DNA of 64,000 bases from Salinarimonas ramus (GCF_014645695.1 NZ_BMMF01000013.1:1-64000); one strand, 5' to 3'; positions 25,925-35,022 are shown, counted from the first letter of the stretch. Notes: generated by a model from the letters alone, not told the origin. Program-made: numbers and translations.

Positions 25925-28324
25925 TCAGATTGCCTTCAGGTGCCGGATGGGACGGCCGGGGGCGATCGCCTGGGCGGCCTGGGCGATGCCCTGGGCGTCG
26001 ATGCCGTAGTGCCTGTAGAGGTCGGCGATCGTGCCCGTCTGGCCGAAATGCTCGACGCCGAGCGAGCGCGTACGGTGGCCGGCGACGGAGCCGAGCCAGG
26101 CGAGCGTGGCGGGATGGCCGTCGAGCACGGTCACGAGCCCGCAATGCGCCGGCACCTCGTCCATCAGCCGCTCGATATGCGAGCGGGCGTGGACGAGCCC
26201 GGCCTCGCGGGCGCGCTGCGCCGCCGTCCAGCCGGCGTTGAGCCGGTCCGCCGAGGTCACGGCCAGGAGGCCGACGTCGCGGCGATCCTCCGCCATCAGC
26301 CCCACCGCCTCGATGGCCTCCGGCGCGACGGCGCCCGTATAGGCGACCACGACCTGGGCGTTCGGCCCGGGCTTTCGCATCCAATAGGCACCATCGACGA
26401 TGTCCTGCGCGAGCGCGGGGCTCATCGTGCGCCGCGGCTGCTCCAGCGCGCGGGTGGTGAGGCGCAGGTAGACCGAGCCGCCGGTGGCGTCGCGCAGCCA
26501 GGTGCGCTCGTCCGGCTCCGCGTCGCCGTCGCGCTGCACGTAGGCGAAGGCGAAGCGCATGATCTCGGCGAGCTCGTCGACGAAGGCGGGCTCGAAGGAG
26601 GCGAGCCCGTCCTGCGCCAGGCCGATCAGCGGCGAGGAGATCGACTGGTGCGCGCCGCCCTCCGGTGCCAGCGTCACGCCCGACGGCGTCGCCGTGAGGA
26701 TGAAGCGGGCGTCCTGATAGCAGGCGTAGTTGAGCGCATCGAGCCCGCGCGCGATGAACGGGTCGTAGAGCGTGCCCACCGGGATCAGCCGCGCGCCGAA
26801 GAGCGAATGCGAGAGCCCCAGCGCGGAGAGCAGGATGAACAGGTTCATCTCGGCGATGCCGAGCTCGATGTGCTGGCCCGTCGGCCGGTAGTCCCAATTG
26901 AAGGTCGAGGGGATGCGCTCGGCCTTGAACGTGTCGGCGAGCGCCTGGCGGGCGAAGAGCCCGCGGCGGTTCACCCAGGGCCCGAGATTGGTGGAGACGG
27001 TCACGTCGGGCGAGGTCGTGACGATGCGCTCGGCCAGGGGCAAATCCGAGCGGGCGAGCTCGTTGAGGATGAGACCGAAACCCGCCTGTGTCGAGATCGT
27101 CTCCTGGCGGGGCGCCTCGAGCGTCTCGGGCACCGGCAGCGCCGGCGCTGAGCGGCGCCGGCGGCCCTCCTGCGCGAAGGGGACGCCGGCGAGGAAGTCG
27201 CGCAGCTTGGCCTCCGGCATGTCGAGCCCTTCGAAGGGCTCCCATTCCCGGCCGGCGCGCACGTTCATCTGGGTCTGGAACCCCTCCAGCTGCTTGGGCG
27301 TGAGGAGCCCCGCGTGGTTGTCCTTGTGGCCCGCCAGCGGCAGGCCGAAGCCCTTGATCGTGTAGGCGATGAAGACGACGGGCCTGTCGTGGTCGATCCC
27401 TTCGAAGGCCTCGAGCAGGGTCGGCAGGTCGTGGCCGGCGAGGTTCGTCATCAGCCGGCCGAGCTCGGCGTCCGAGCGCCGCTCGACGAGCGCGGTGACG
27501 TCGCCCTGGTCGCCGATCTCGTCCATGAGCCGCTTGCGCCAGGCCGCCCCGCCCTGGAAGGTCAGCGCGGAATAGAGCTGGTTGGGGCAGGTGTCGATCC
27601 AGGCGCGCAGCTTGTCGCCGCCGGGTTCGCGGAAGGCCTCCTCCAGCAGCGAGCCGTATTTCAGCGTCACCACGTCCCAGCCGAAGGCGCGGAAGAGCGC
27701 CTCGAAGCGGGCGTAGAGCCCTTCGCGGATGACGGCGTCGAGGCTTTGGCGGTTGTAGTCGACGATCCACCAGGTGTTGCGAACGCCCTGCTTCCAGCCC
27801 TCCAGCAGCGCCTCGAAGATGTTGCCCTCGTCCATCTCGGCGTCGCCGACGAGGGCGATCATGCGTCCCTCCGGCCGTTCTGTGCCCCAGCCGTGGGCGC
27901 GCACGTAGTCCTGCGCCAGCGACGCGAACAGCGTCTGCGCCACGCCGAGCCCCACCGATCCGGTCGAGAAGTCGACGTCGTCGCCGTCCTTGGTGCGGGA
28001 GGCATAGGATTGCGCGCCCTTGTATCCGCGGAAGCGCTCGAGCTTCTCGCGGGTCTGGTTGCCGAGGAGATACTGGATCGCGTGGAAGACGGGGCTCGCA
28101 TGCGGCTTGACCGCGACGCGGTCCTGCGGGCGCAGGGCCGCGAAGTAGAGCGCCGTCATGATCGTCGCGAGCGAGGCGGAGGACGCCTGATGCCCGCCGA
28201 CCTTGAGCCCGTCGGCGCTCTCGCGCAGGTGATTGGCGTTGTGGATCGTCCAGGTGGACAGCCACAGGAGCTTCTTCTCGAGCGCGGCGAGGTAGGGCAG
28301 GCGGGGATCGTCGACGGCGGGCAT
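25925..28324 (-). CDS. AceE-like thiamine-diphosphate enzyme (transketolase / homodimeric E1 family)
   Basis: This 799-residue ThDP enzyme resembles homodimeric pyruvate dehydrogenase E1 (AceE) and transketolase. The N-terminal domain has GGHQASSAS, KPHASPVFHA and the ThDP/Mg motif GDAEMDEGN with a later Asn. The Pyr domain follows, with GIAEMNLF as the activating glutamate, and then a C-terminal transketolase-like domain. True AceE has about 890 residues. No lipoyl E2 or E3 gene lies nearby, so the substrate could be pyruvate, another 2-oxoacid or a sugar phosphate. It stands alone on its strand. ATG 28324 is the likely start. Confidence 0.85.
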   Translation of the reverse strand: MPAVDDPRLPYLAALEKKLLWLSTWTIHNANHLRESADGLKVGGHQASSASLATIMTALYFAALRPQDRVAVKPHASPVFHAIQYLLGNQTREKLERFRGYKGAQSYASRTKDGDDVDFSTGSVGLGVAQTLFASLAQDYVRAHGWGTERPEGRMIALVGDAEMDEGNIFEALLEGWKQGVRNTWWIVDYNRQSLDAVIREGLYARFEALFRAFGWDVVTLKYGSLLEEAFREPGGDKLRAWIDTCPNQLYSALTFQGGAAWRKRLMDEIGDQGDVTALVERRSDAELGRLMTNLAGHDLPTLLEAFEGIDHDRPVVFIAYTIKGFGLPLAGHKDNHAGLLTPKQLEGFQTQMNVRAGREWEPFEGLDMPEAKLRDFLAGVPFAQEGRRRRSAPALPVPETLEAPRQETISTQAGFGLILNELARSDLPLAERIVTTSPDVTVSTNLGPWVNRRGLFARQALADTFKAERIPSTFNWDYRPTGQHIELGIAEMNLFILLSALGLSHSLFGARLIPVGTLYDPFIARGLDALNYACYQDARFILTATPSGVTLAPEGGAHQSISSPLIGLAQDGLASFEPAFVDELAEIMRFAFAYVQRDGDAEPDERTWLRDATGGSVYLRLTTRALEQPRRTMSPALAQDIVDGAYWMRKPGPNAQVVVAYTGAVAPEAIEAVGLMAEDRRDVGLLAVTSADRLNAGWTAAQRAREAGLVHARSHIERLMDEVPAHCGLVTVLDGHPATLAWLGSVAGHRTRSLGVEHFGQTGTIADLYRHYGIDAQGIAQAAQAIAPGRPIRHLKAI

Positions 28325-28443
28325 GGGGGATCTTGTCCGTGAGGTCGGGCATGGGGGCGAGACGGCGCCGGCACGATAGGGCTCCGGCCGCCCCGCGCCA
28401 AGCGCTACCCGCGAGCGGCCGCCTGCCGCTCGGATCCTGCCGC

Positions 28444-28794
28444 TCAGATCTTCTCGCGCGCCAGAGGGTCCGGCCCGAACCGGTTCGTGCCAGGCGTGCC
28501 CTCGAGGAGGCCGAGGTCGACGAGCGCCCACAGGAAGCCGACGAAGGGGATCAGCAGCAGCAGGCACCACCAGCCGGACTTGTCGCGATCGTGGCAGCGC
28601 TTGATGTGGAGCATCAGCCCCGCGAGCTGCAGCACGATCGTGATGATGAAGGCGACGAGCCCGTCGGTGCCGAACAGGATCGTCGAGATCAGCGCGACGA
28701 CGAGGAGGACGGCGACGCCGATCCACCAGCGCCCGCGCTCGATGCGCCCCTCGTAGGTGGTAAACATCCATTTCCAGTCGATATTGGTGGGCAC
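28444..28794 (-). CDS. DUF805 membrane protein
   Basis: This 116-residue protein has three or four hydrophobic segments and the DUF805 signature: a GRIERGRWWIGV start, then KRCHDRDKSGWW before the last helices. The family is widespread and has no assigned function. The GTG at 28794 follows GAGGAG by seven bases, a strong ribosome site, and the first residues (PTNIDWKWMFTTYEGR) match the family's usual start. It lies 119 bp upstream of the AceE-like gene on the same strand. Confidence 0.87.
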   Translation of the reverse strand: MPTNIDWKWMFTTYEGRIERGRWWIGVAVLLVVALISTILFGTDGLVAFIITIVLQLAGLMLHIKRCHDRDKSGWWCLLLLIPFVGFLWALVDLGLLEGTPGTNRFGPDPLAREKI

Positions 28795-29007
28795 GGTCGG
28801 TCTCCTCTTCCTCGGCTCGCCTCGTGATCTCGGGCGAGCGCCTCGATCAGCCTAATTCACGTATGGGGCATGGAGCTTTGCCGTACGTCAACGCGCGGGA
28901 CGGGGAGGGCGGTTCCTCCCCGGCGTCGCTCCGTCGAAGGCAGCGCGTGACGCGTCCGCCGGCTCGGTCTAGACGGAAGCGAGATCGGACGAGCCGGGGA
29001 GCGGGCG

Positions 29008-29808
29008 ATGAGCGGGGACGAGACGCGCGAGGCGGGACGTGTACGCCACCACGTCGAGAACGGCGTCGCGCGGGTGGTGTTCGATCGCCCGCAGGCCCGC
29101 AACGCCTTCACCTTCGCCATGTACGAGGAGCTCCACGACCTCTGCGGCGCGCTCGAGGCCGACGACGCGGTGCGCGTCGTGGTGCTGGAGGGCGCGGGCG
29201 GCAAGGCCTTCGCCGCCGGGACCGACATCGCCGCTTTCCGCGACGTGCGCACCGCGGAGGACGCGCTCGCCTACGAGGTGCGCATCGAGCGTGTGCTGAG
29301 CCGGCTCGAGTCCCTGCCCAAGCCGACCATCGCGATGATCGCCGGCGCCTGCACCGGCGGCGGCGCGGCGATCGCCGCCTGCTGCGATCTGCGCATCGCG
29401 GAGGCGGGCGCGCGCATCGGCTTTCCCATCGCGCGTACGCTCGGCAACTGCCTCTCGGTGCGCAATCTCGCGCGCCTCGCGACGCTGGTCGGGCCGGCGA
29501 CGGTGAAGGAGATGATCTTCACCGCGCGCCTCCTATCCGCCGCGGAAGCGTGCGCGAAGGGCTTCGTCACGGAGGTCGCCGCGGATCCGGACGCCCTCGC
29601 GGCGCGGGTGGACGAGCTCGCCGCGACGATCGCCGGCCACGCGCCCCTGACGCTCGCGGCGACGAAGCGCGGCCTGGCGCTGGCCGCATCGGGCGAGATC
29701 GACGGCGCGGGCGACGATCTCGTGGTGGGCTGCTACACGAGCGGCGATTTCAGGGAGGGCATGGAGGCCTTCCTCGCCAAGCGCAAGCCGGTCTGGCAGG
29801 GCCGCTGA
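29008..29808 (+). CDS. Crotonase-superfamily protein lacking both catalytic glutamates
   Basis: This 266-residue protein has the enoyl-CoA hydratase/isomerase fold, with oxyanion-hole segments FAAGTDIAAF (about 68-77) and GACTGGGAAIA (113-123). The two glutamates of hydratases are replaced: Ala121 stands where GGGCE has Glu, and Ile141 stands where QPE has Glu. It is therefore unlikely to hydrate enoyl-CoA. Isomerase, thioesterase or decarboxylase chemistry on a CoA thioester is possible. No other fatty-acid gene is adjacent. ATG 29008 follows GGGGAG. Confidence 0.85.
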   Translation: MSGDETREAGRVRHHVENGVARVVFDRPQARNAFTFAMYEELHDLCGALEADDAVRVVVLEGAGGKAFAAGTDIAAFRDVRTAEDALAYEVRIERVLSRLESLPKPTIAMIAGACTGGGAAIAACCDLRIAEAGARIGFPIARTLGNCLSVRNLARLATLVGPATVKEMIFTARLLSAAEACAKGFVTEVAADPDALAARVDELAATIAGHAPLTLAATKRGLALAASGEIDGAGDDLVVGCYTSGDFREGMEAFLAKRKPVWQGR

Positions 29809-29825
29809 CACAACGTGTCGACAGG

Positions 29826-29839
29826 CGTGTGATCACACG
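29826..29839. promoter_or_regulatory. Perfect 14-bp palindrome upstream of the patatin gene
   Basis: CGTGTGATCACACG is a perfect palindrome 132 bases upstream of the patatin start and 18 bases after the crotonase stop. It contains TGTGA and TCACA half-sites with no spacer, so it is a candidate operator for a dimeric regulator, although not a standard CRP site, whose half-sites are six bases apart. Confidence 0.4.
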
Positions 29840-29842
29840 GGG

Positions 29843-29863
29843 GTGAGGACCGGAAATCCTCAC
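29843..29863. terminator. Stem-loop after the crotonase gene
   Basis: GTGAGGA and TCCTCAC form a perfect seven-bp stem with a CCGGAAA loop, 35 bases after the crotonase stop. It may end the crotonase transcript or be a regulatory site for the patatin gene. There is no T-run. Confidence 0.4.
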
Positions 29864-29970
29864 GAAATCGCGACCGCGAGGGTCGAAACGGCGCTTTACG
29901 CGCGCTGCGAACCTGTGGCCTCCTTCCGCGCCGGCCGGCTCTGCTTCGGCCGCGACACGGGAGGAACGCG

Positions 29971-31698
29971 ATGGCGAAACCGGCGCCCGAGCGGGCATGC
30001 GACGTGATAATGAAGGGCGGGATCACCTCCGGGGTGATCTACCCGAAGGCCGTGACCGCTTTGGCCGAGAAATACCGCTTCCGCTCGATCGGCGGCACCT
30101 CCGTGGGCGCCATCGCGGCCGCGATCACCGCGGCGGCGGAGCTCAACCGCGAGGGCGGAGGCTTCGACGTCGTCGAGAAGCTCCCCGAGCGCATCGCCAA
30201 GCACCTGCCGAACCTGTTCCAGCCCGCGCCGGCCGCGCGCCCGCTCTACGCGCTCCTGCGCTGGGGCGTGCTGGAGCGCCGCTTCGGCAAGGCGTTCTGG
30301 ACGCTCCTCTTCCATCACGGCCAGTTCGTGCTCGTCGGCGCCATGATCGCCTTCACGCTCGGCCTCTTCTCCGCCGCCATCGGCGGGAGCCTCTTCGCCG
30401 TCGTCTTCGCGCTCCTCGTCTTCGCGCTCGTGACGGTGGGGCTCTCGGCCTGGAGCGTCGTCGCCAACGCCAAGGACGTGCTGGAGGAGAACTTCTACGG
30501 CCTATGCCCCGGCCCCACGCAGGAGGACGCGGAGGGCATCGGCCTCTCCGACTGGCTCGCCGAGACGATCGAGGAGGCGGCCGGCCGCGGCCTGCCCGAC
30601 GATCCCGAGGAACTGCGCCGGCCGCTGACCTTCGGCGACCTCGCCCGCAGCGGACGGCCCGATGCGCCCGAGAGCGAGCCCGGCCCGATCCAGCTCGCAA
30701 TGATGACCACCAATCTCGCGCTGCGCCGTCCGCATTGGCTGCCCGACCTGACGAAGCCGGGACATCCGTTCGAGGCGCTGTACTTCCGCGAGGACGAGTT
30801 CCGCCTGGTCCTCCCCGGCTGGGTCGTCGATTGGATGACACAGGGTCCCGCCGCCCGTCCCGGCCCGCAGGCGGGGCTCTGGCACATGCCGGAGCCGGAC
30901 GATCTGCCCGTCGTCGTCGCGACGCGGATGAGCCTGTCCTTCCCCGTCCTGATCTCGGCGGTGCCGCTCTACGCGCCCGACGGGAGCGGTGCCGTGCGGC
31001 GCATGCTGTTCAGCGACGGCGGCATCTCGAGCAACTTCCCGATCCATTTCTTCGACGCGTTGCTGCCGCGCCGGCCGACCTTCGGCATCTCGCTCGAATC
31101 GGTCTCGACGCTGCCCGGCGGCGAGCGCGCGAGCCTGCCGACGGCCGAGCGGCCCGATCCGTGGATCGGACTGGTGCAGCCCAAGGGGCCGCTCGGCTTC
31201 CTCGGCGCCGTGCTCGACGCCATGCAGGAATGGCAGGACCGCCTGCAGACGTCGCTGCCCGGCTATCGCGAGCGCGTCGCGGACGTCTATCTGCTCGACG
31301 ACGAGGGCGGCCTCAACCTGGCCATGGGGTCCGAGACGCTGGACGCGCTCACGAAGATCGGCGCGGAGGCCGGCGCGCTCTTGGCAGGCGACCGGTTCGA
31401 CTTCGACGACCATCGCTGGCGCCGCTTCCTCGTCGCCTATGCACGGCTCGAGGAGACGCTCGCCAAGACGGCGGCGCGCTGGACCGGCGCCGGCAGCGGC
31501 GAGAGCATGGCGGAGGCGATGAAGCGCATCGCCAAGGATCCGTCGAGCTTCGACGACACCGATCCCGAGACGATGCGCGCCATGCTCGAGCGCTTCGACG
31601 GCCTCATGCGGCACGTCGCCGGCTGGGACGAGCCGCTGGCGTCGAAGGCGGACATCCCGCAGCCGGAGAGCGCGCTGCGCATCACGCCGAAGGCGTGA
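29971..31698 (+). CDS. Membrane-anchored patatin-like phospholipase
   Basis: This 575-residue patatin-fold lipase has an oxyanion GGITSG at residues 16-21, the nucleophile elbow GTSVG (Ser44), and the catalytic DGG with Asp349. It also has a hydrophobic hairpin of two helices at about residues 117-165, inserted between nucleophile and aspartate. This suggests that it sits on the inner face of the cytoplasmic membrane and acts on phospholipids. The family includes proteins annotated as RpoH suppressors. No defence-system partner such as a cyclic-nucleotide synthase is adjacent, so a housekeeping lipid role is more likely. Confidence 0.87.
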   Translation: MAKPAPERACDVIMKGGITSGVIYPKAVTALAEKYRFRSIGGTSVGAIAAAITAAAELNREGGGFDVVEKLPERIAKHLPNLFQPAPAARPLYALLRWGVLERRFGKAFWTLLFHHGQFVLVGAMIAFTLGLFSAAIGGSLFAVVFALLVFALVTVGLSAWSVVANAKDVLEENFYGLCPGPTQEDAEGIGLSDWLAETIEEAAGRGLPDDPEELRRPLTFGDLARSGRPDAPESEPGPIQLAMMTTNLALRRPHWLPDLTKPGHPFEALYFREDEFRLVLPGWVVDWMTQGPAARPGPQAGLWHMPEPDDLPVVVATRMSLSFPVLISAVPLYAPDGSGAVRRMLFSDGGISSNFPIHFFDALLPRRPTFGISLESVSTLPGGERASLPTAERPDPWIGLVQPKGPLGFLGAVLDAMQEWQDRLQTSLPGYRERVADVYLLDDEGGLNLAMGSETLDALTKIGAEAGALLAGDRFDFDDHRWRRFLVAYARLEETLAKTAARWTGAGSGESMAEAMKRIAKDPSSFDDTDPETMRAMLERFDGLMRHVAGWDEPLASKADIPQPESALRITPKA

Positions 31699-31729
31699 CG
31701 CGCGAGCGGGCGCCTCCTTCGGTACTCGT

Positions 31730-32191
31730 TCAGTACTCGCTGACGTCGAGGCGGGCGCGCACGCCGCTCCCGCCTTCGTAATGGCCGATCCAGACGTCGT
31801 ACTGGCCGCTCGACGGCTGGTTGAAGCGCACCAGCGGGTCGAGATTGCCGGCGGAGTCGTCGTCGCAATACCAGCGCCCATTCGGGTCGTTGATCACGAG
31901 GGTCGTGTCCGAGTTCGAGCGAACGGTGAAGCTCAGCGGAAAGGAACCCGCCTGGTATTGGATGCGCACGTCGGGCGCGTCCGCGATCGAGCCGGCGCAG
32001 GCCGAGCCGAGCTGGGCGGCGTTGCGGGTGCCACCGGCGCGGACGTTGATCGAGTATGGATCGGGCGAGAACCCTGCGCCGAGGCGGAAGGTGCCGAAAG
32101 CAGGATTGCGATTGTAGTTCTGCGCGACGACCGGAACCGTGACGGCGAGTGCCGCCACGGCGCCGAGCCCGGCGATGACGATGCGATTCAT
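31730..32191 (-). CDS. Secreted beta-sandwich (pre-peptidase C-terminal-like) protein
   Basis: This 153-residue protein has a signal peptide (residues 1-23, ending VVAQ) and a mature all-beta domain. It has two cysteines that could pair, the segment RWYCDDDS, and the C-terminal block SSGQYDVWIGHYEGG. That block resembles pre-peptidase C-terminal (PPC) domains and small exported proteins often labelled peptidase S1 by association. No catalytic triad is present, so it is unlikely to be a protease. It converges with the patatin gene. Confidence 0.75.
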   Translation of the reverse strand: MNRIVIAGLGAVAALAVTVPVVAQNYNRNPAFGTFRLGAGFSPDPYSINVRAGGTRNAAQLGSACAGSIADAPDVRIQYQAGSFPLSFTVRSNSDTTLVINDPNGRWYCDDDSAGNLDPLVRFNQPSSGQYDVWIGHYEGGSGVRARLDVSEY

Positions 32192-32408
32192 GGACGATGC
32201 CCCCTGGTGCCGGACAGCCGGCGAAGTGATCCCGCGAAGGCTGGGCGCCGTCTCGACCGCGCATCGCTTCCGCAGCGGAGGGGACGATAAATCCATATTT
32301 CTTGCTGTTGAATAGATGAAAACACTGACTTTTCTCGGCTTCCCGTTCGCGTCTTCCGCCACGACCGCGGAGAGGCTAGCGTGCGGCGTCATTCCCGAGA
32401 GGATCCAG

Positions 32409-33575
32409 ATGCCCGACGCGCCCCGCAACCTGCACTTCTCCACGGGCGAGCTCGCGCGCCGGCTCGAGGCGACCGTCGCCTCGCTGGCGGTCCGCGGGCT
32501 CGACGCGCTCGTGATGTTTCGCCAAGAGAGCATGTATTGGCTCACCGGCTACGACACGTTCGGCTACGTCCACTTCCAGGCGATGGTGCTCACCGCGGAC
32601 GGGAAGCTGACGCTGCTGACGCGCTCGGCGGACCGGCTGCAGGCGCGCTTCACGTCGGTCGTCGAGGACGTGCGGATCTGGGTCGACCGTGCCGGCGCCG
32701 AGCCCGAGCGCGAGCTCGCCGGCATCTTGCAGGAGCACGGTCTGTCGGGCCGGCGCGTGGGCGTCGAGTACGAGGCCTACGGGCTCACGGCCGCCAAGGG
32801 CAAGCGATTGGAGGCGGCTCTCGACGGCGTGGTGCGCGTCGAGGACGCCTCGTTCCTGGTGTCGGAGCTGCGCGCCGTGAAGAGCGACGAGGAGATCGCC
32901 TATGTCCGCCGTGCGGCAGAGCTCGGCGACGCGGCGCTCGCGGCGGCCCAGGCGCGTGCGGCAGCAGGCGTTTTCGAGGGCGACATCCTGGCGGACATGC
33001 ACGCGGCGATCGCCCGCGGCGGCGGCGACGACCCCGCCAACGAGTTCATCCTCGGCTCCGGCCCCGGCGCCCTGATGTGCCGCTACTATACCGGCCGGCG
33101 CACGCTCTCGCCGGACGACCTGCTGACGATCGAGCACGCCGGCGTCTACCGGCACTACCATGCGGCGCTGATGCGCACCTTCGTGATCGGGCGCGAAGAT
33201 CCGCGCGTCGTGGCGATGCACGCGGCAGCCCACGACGCGCTTCTGGCGACCGAGGCGGCTTTGCGTCCCGGCAGGCCGATCGGGGAGGCGTTCGATGCGC
33301 ACGCCCGCACGCTCGACGCTGCCGGCTACGGGCACACGCGGCTCAACGCCTGCGGCTATTCGCTGGGCACGACCTTCGCGCCGAACTGGATGGACTGGCC
33401 GATGCTCTTCGCCGGCCAGGGCTACGAGGCCCGCCCGGGCAACGTCTTCTTCTGCCACATGATCCTGTTCGACGAGGCGGCCGGCCTCGCCATGACGCTG
33501 GGGCGGACCTCCCTCGTCGGGGCGACCGGCGCCGAGCCGCTCTCGGCGGCCTCGCTCGATCTGGTCCGCCTCTGA
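32409..33575 (+). CDS. M24 (creatinase/aminopeptidase P) fold protein without metal ligands
   Basis: This 388-residue protein has the two-domain creatinase layout: an N-terminal domain with SMYWLTGYDTFGY and a C-terminal pita-bread domain. The five M24 metal ligands are not conserved. The region equivalent to D-x10-D reads EHAGVYRHYHAALMRT, the histidine block reads ACGYSLGTT, and the EPG-like strand reads CHMILF. It is therefore probably not a metallopeptidase, and may act like creatinase on a small C-N bond substrate. ATG 32409 is preferred to an upstream in-frame ATG at 32316. Confidence 0.85.
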   Translation: MPDAPRNLHFSTGELARRLEATVASLAVRGLDALVMFRQESMYWLTGYDTFGYVHFQAMVLTADGKLTLLTRSADRLQARFTSVVEDVRIWVDRAGAEPERELAGILQEHGLSGRRVGVEYEAYGLTAAKGKRLEAALDGVVRVEDASFLVSELRAVKSDEEIAYVRRAAELGDAALAAAQARAAAGVFEGDILADMHAAIARGGGDDPANEFILGSGPGALMCRYYTGRRTLSPDDLLTIEHAGVYRHYHAALMRTFVIGREDPRVVAMHAAAHDALLATEAALRPGRPIGEAFDAHARTLDAAGYGHTRLNACGYSLGTTFAPNWMDWPMLFAGQGYEARPGNVFFCHMILFDEAAGLAMTLGRTSLVGATGAEPLSAASLDLVRL

Positions 33576-33584
33576 GGGCGGGCG

Positions 33585-34001
33585 TCAGGCGCTCACGCCG
33601 GGCAGGCGCACGAGGCGGCAGCCGGAGATCTTCCAGGTTCCGTCCGGCTGCTGTTCCAGCGAGTAGATCGCCTGCCAGGCGACGCCGGACCGATCGACGA
33701 TGGAGACTTCCTGCACCGGCCCGGCCGCCGTCTCGCGATAGCGGCCGAAGGCGAAGTCGCGCGGACGATAGACCGGGGGATAGCCCTGGCGGACCATCGC
33801 CTTGAAGCGCTCCTCGTTCGGAAACATGCTCCGAATGCCGGGTGCCGCGAAGGAATAAGCGGCCGGGCCGTCGTCGGCGAGGAAGGCCTCGATCTGTCCC
33901 TCGATGACGGCCCGCGCCGCAGCCTCGTCGGCATGTGCGCGCTCCGCCGGCAGGAAGGCGAGGGCGATGAGGAGCGTGAGGCCGGCGAGGAGGATGCGCA
34001 T
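33585..34001 (-). CDS. Secreted DUF4864 protein
   Basis: This 138-residue protein has a signal peptide (residues 1-24, cleaved after ERAHA) and a compact domain of the NTF2-like kind annotated as DUF4864. Conserved blocks are IEGQIEAFLADDGPAAYSFA, PVYRPRDFAFG and a C-terminal ISGCRL. It is probably periplasmic and of unknown function. ATG 34001 is favoured over an in-frame ATG 30 bases upstream because it begins the signal peptide directly. Confidence 0.82.
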   Translation of the reverse strand: MRILLAGLTLLIALAFLPAERAHADEAAARAVIEGQIEAFLADDGPAAYSFAAPGIRSMFPNEERFKAMVRQGYPPVYRPRDFAFGRYRETAAGPVQEVSIVDRSGVAWQAIYSLEQQPDGTWKISGCRLVRLPGVSA

Positions 34002-34105
34002 GGGTCGGCTCCGGACGTGCTGTCGCATCATTCGGAGCTAGGCCTCGCGCGGGCGGCGGCAAGACGCCCCGCGACCTTCCGTCACGAGCGCCGTCACGAG
34101 CGCGA

Positions 34106-34837
34106 TCACCATGGCAGCGCCTCGCCGCGATAATCGTAGAAGCCGCCGGTGGCCGAGGACGGCAGGCCGTCGAGAACCGCGAGGAGCCGTGACGCGGCCT
34201 CGTCCGGCGTCGCGACGGCGAGCCCGGCCTTCGCGAAGGGCTTCGTCAGGCGCGTGTCGACGGTGCCGGGATGGATGGCGACGCAGAGCGCACCCGGCCG
34301 GCGGCGGGCGAGCTCCACCGAGGCCGTGCGCACGATCTGGTTCAGCGCGGCTTTCGAGGCGCGGTACGCGTACCAGCCGCCGAGCCGGTTGTCGCCGATG
34401 GAGCCGACCTTGGCCGAGAGGGTCGCGAAGGTCGCCTTGCCGTCTCGGGCGAGGCGCGGCGCGAGATGCTTCAACAGGAGCGCCGGCCCTATGGCGTTGA
34501 TCGCGAAGGAGCGCGCCATGACGGCGGGATCGATGTCGCGCCAGGAGCGCTCGGGCGTCATCTCCGCGTCGTGGAGGAGGCCCGTCGCGTCGACGACGAG
34601 GGCGAGCTGCGTGTCCCCGAGGGAGGCGGCGAACGCCGCGACGCTCGCCTCGTCGGTGACGTCGAGGGGCGGGGATCCGGATCGCGACGCGGCGATCACG
34701 GGCGAGAACCGGCCGTCTTCCTCGAGCGCGCGCACGAGCGCCGCGCCGATGCCGCCGGACGCACCGACGACGAGCGCGGGGCCGGAGGGCAAACGGGGGG
34801 AGGGGGGCGGGACGGCGGGAGAGGTCTGGTCGCTCAT
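34106..34837 (-). CDS. Short-chain dehydrogenase/reductase
   Basis: This 243-residue Rossmann-fold oxidoreductase of the SDR family resembles the CsgA/YciK-like C-factor group. The cofactor motif is VVGASGGIGAAL near residues 23-34. The catalytic pair is YRASK (Tyr and Lys), preceded by the serine region TLSAKVGS, and the PG block is HPGTVDTRL. The substrate is unknown. ATG 34837 follows a short leader. It stands alone, 104 bp upstream of the DUF4864 gene on the same strand. Confidence 0.88.
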   Translation of the reverse strand: MSDQTSPAVPPPSPRLPSGPALVVGASGGIGAALVRALEEDGRFSPVIAASRSGSPPLDVTDEASVAAFAASLGDTQLALVVDATGLLHDAEMTPERSWRDIDPAVMARSFAINAIGPALLLKHLAPRLARDGKATFATLSAKVGSIGDNRLGGWYAYRASKAALNQIVRTASVELARRRPGALCVAIHPGTVDTRLTKPFAKAGLAVATPDEAASRLLAVLDGLPSSATGGFYDYRGEALPW

Positions 34838-35022
34838 CGACGTGTGACAAAGGGCGCGGGCGCCCCGAAACAAGGCCGCGCTGCCTTCAGTCGTCCACAA
34901 TCGGGCTTTTCCCTGGACGTGTGCGGAGGGAATCGGGCGCGTCAGTCGCCGACGCCGCATCGTGGGGGCCAAGCCCGGCAATTAACGGCCGAACACGGCC
35001 GAGAGGGAAGGACGCTCCGACC

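Noticed and set aside
25605-28352. A 915-codon minus-strand frame overlapping the AceE-like gene
   Set aside because: It is out of frame with the clear ThDP enzyme and is made of Arg/Pro/Ala-rich low-complexity sequence.
29971-31698. Patatin as the effector of a CBASS-type defence system
   Set aside because: No nucleotidyltransferase, TIR or other defence gene lies nearby; the neighbours are metabolic or secreted proteins.
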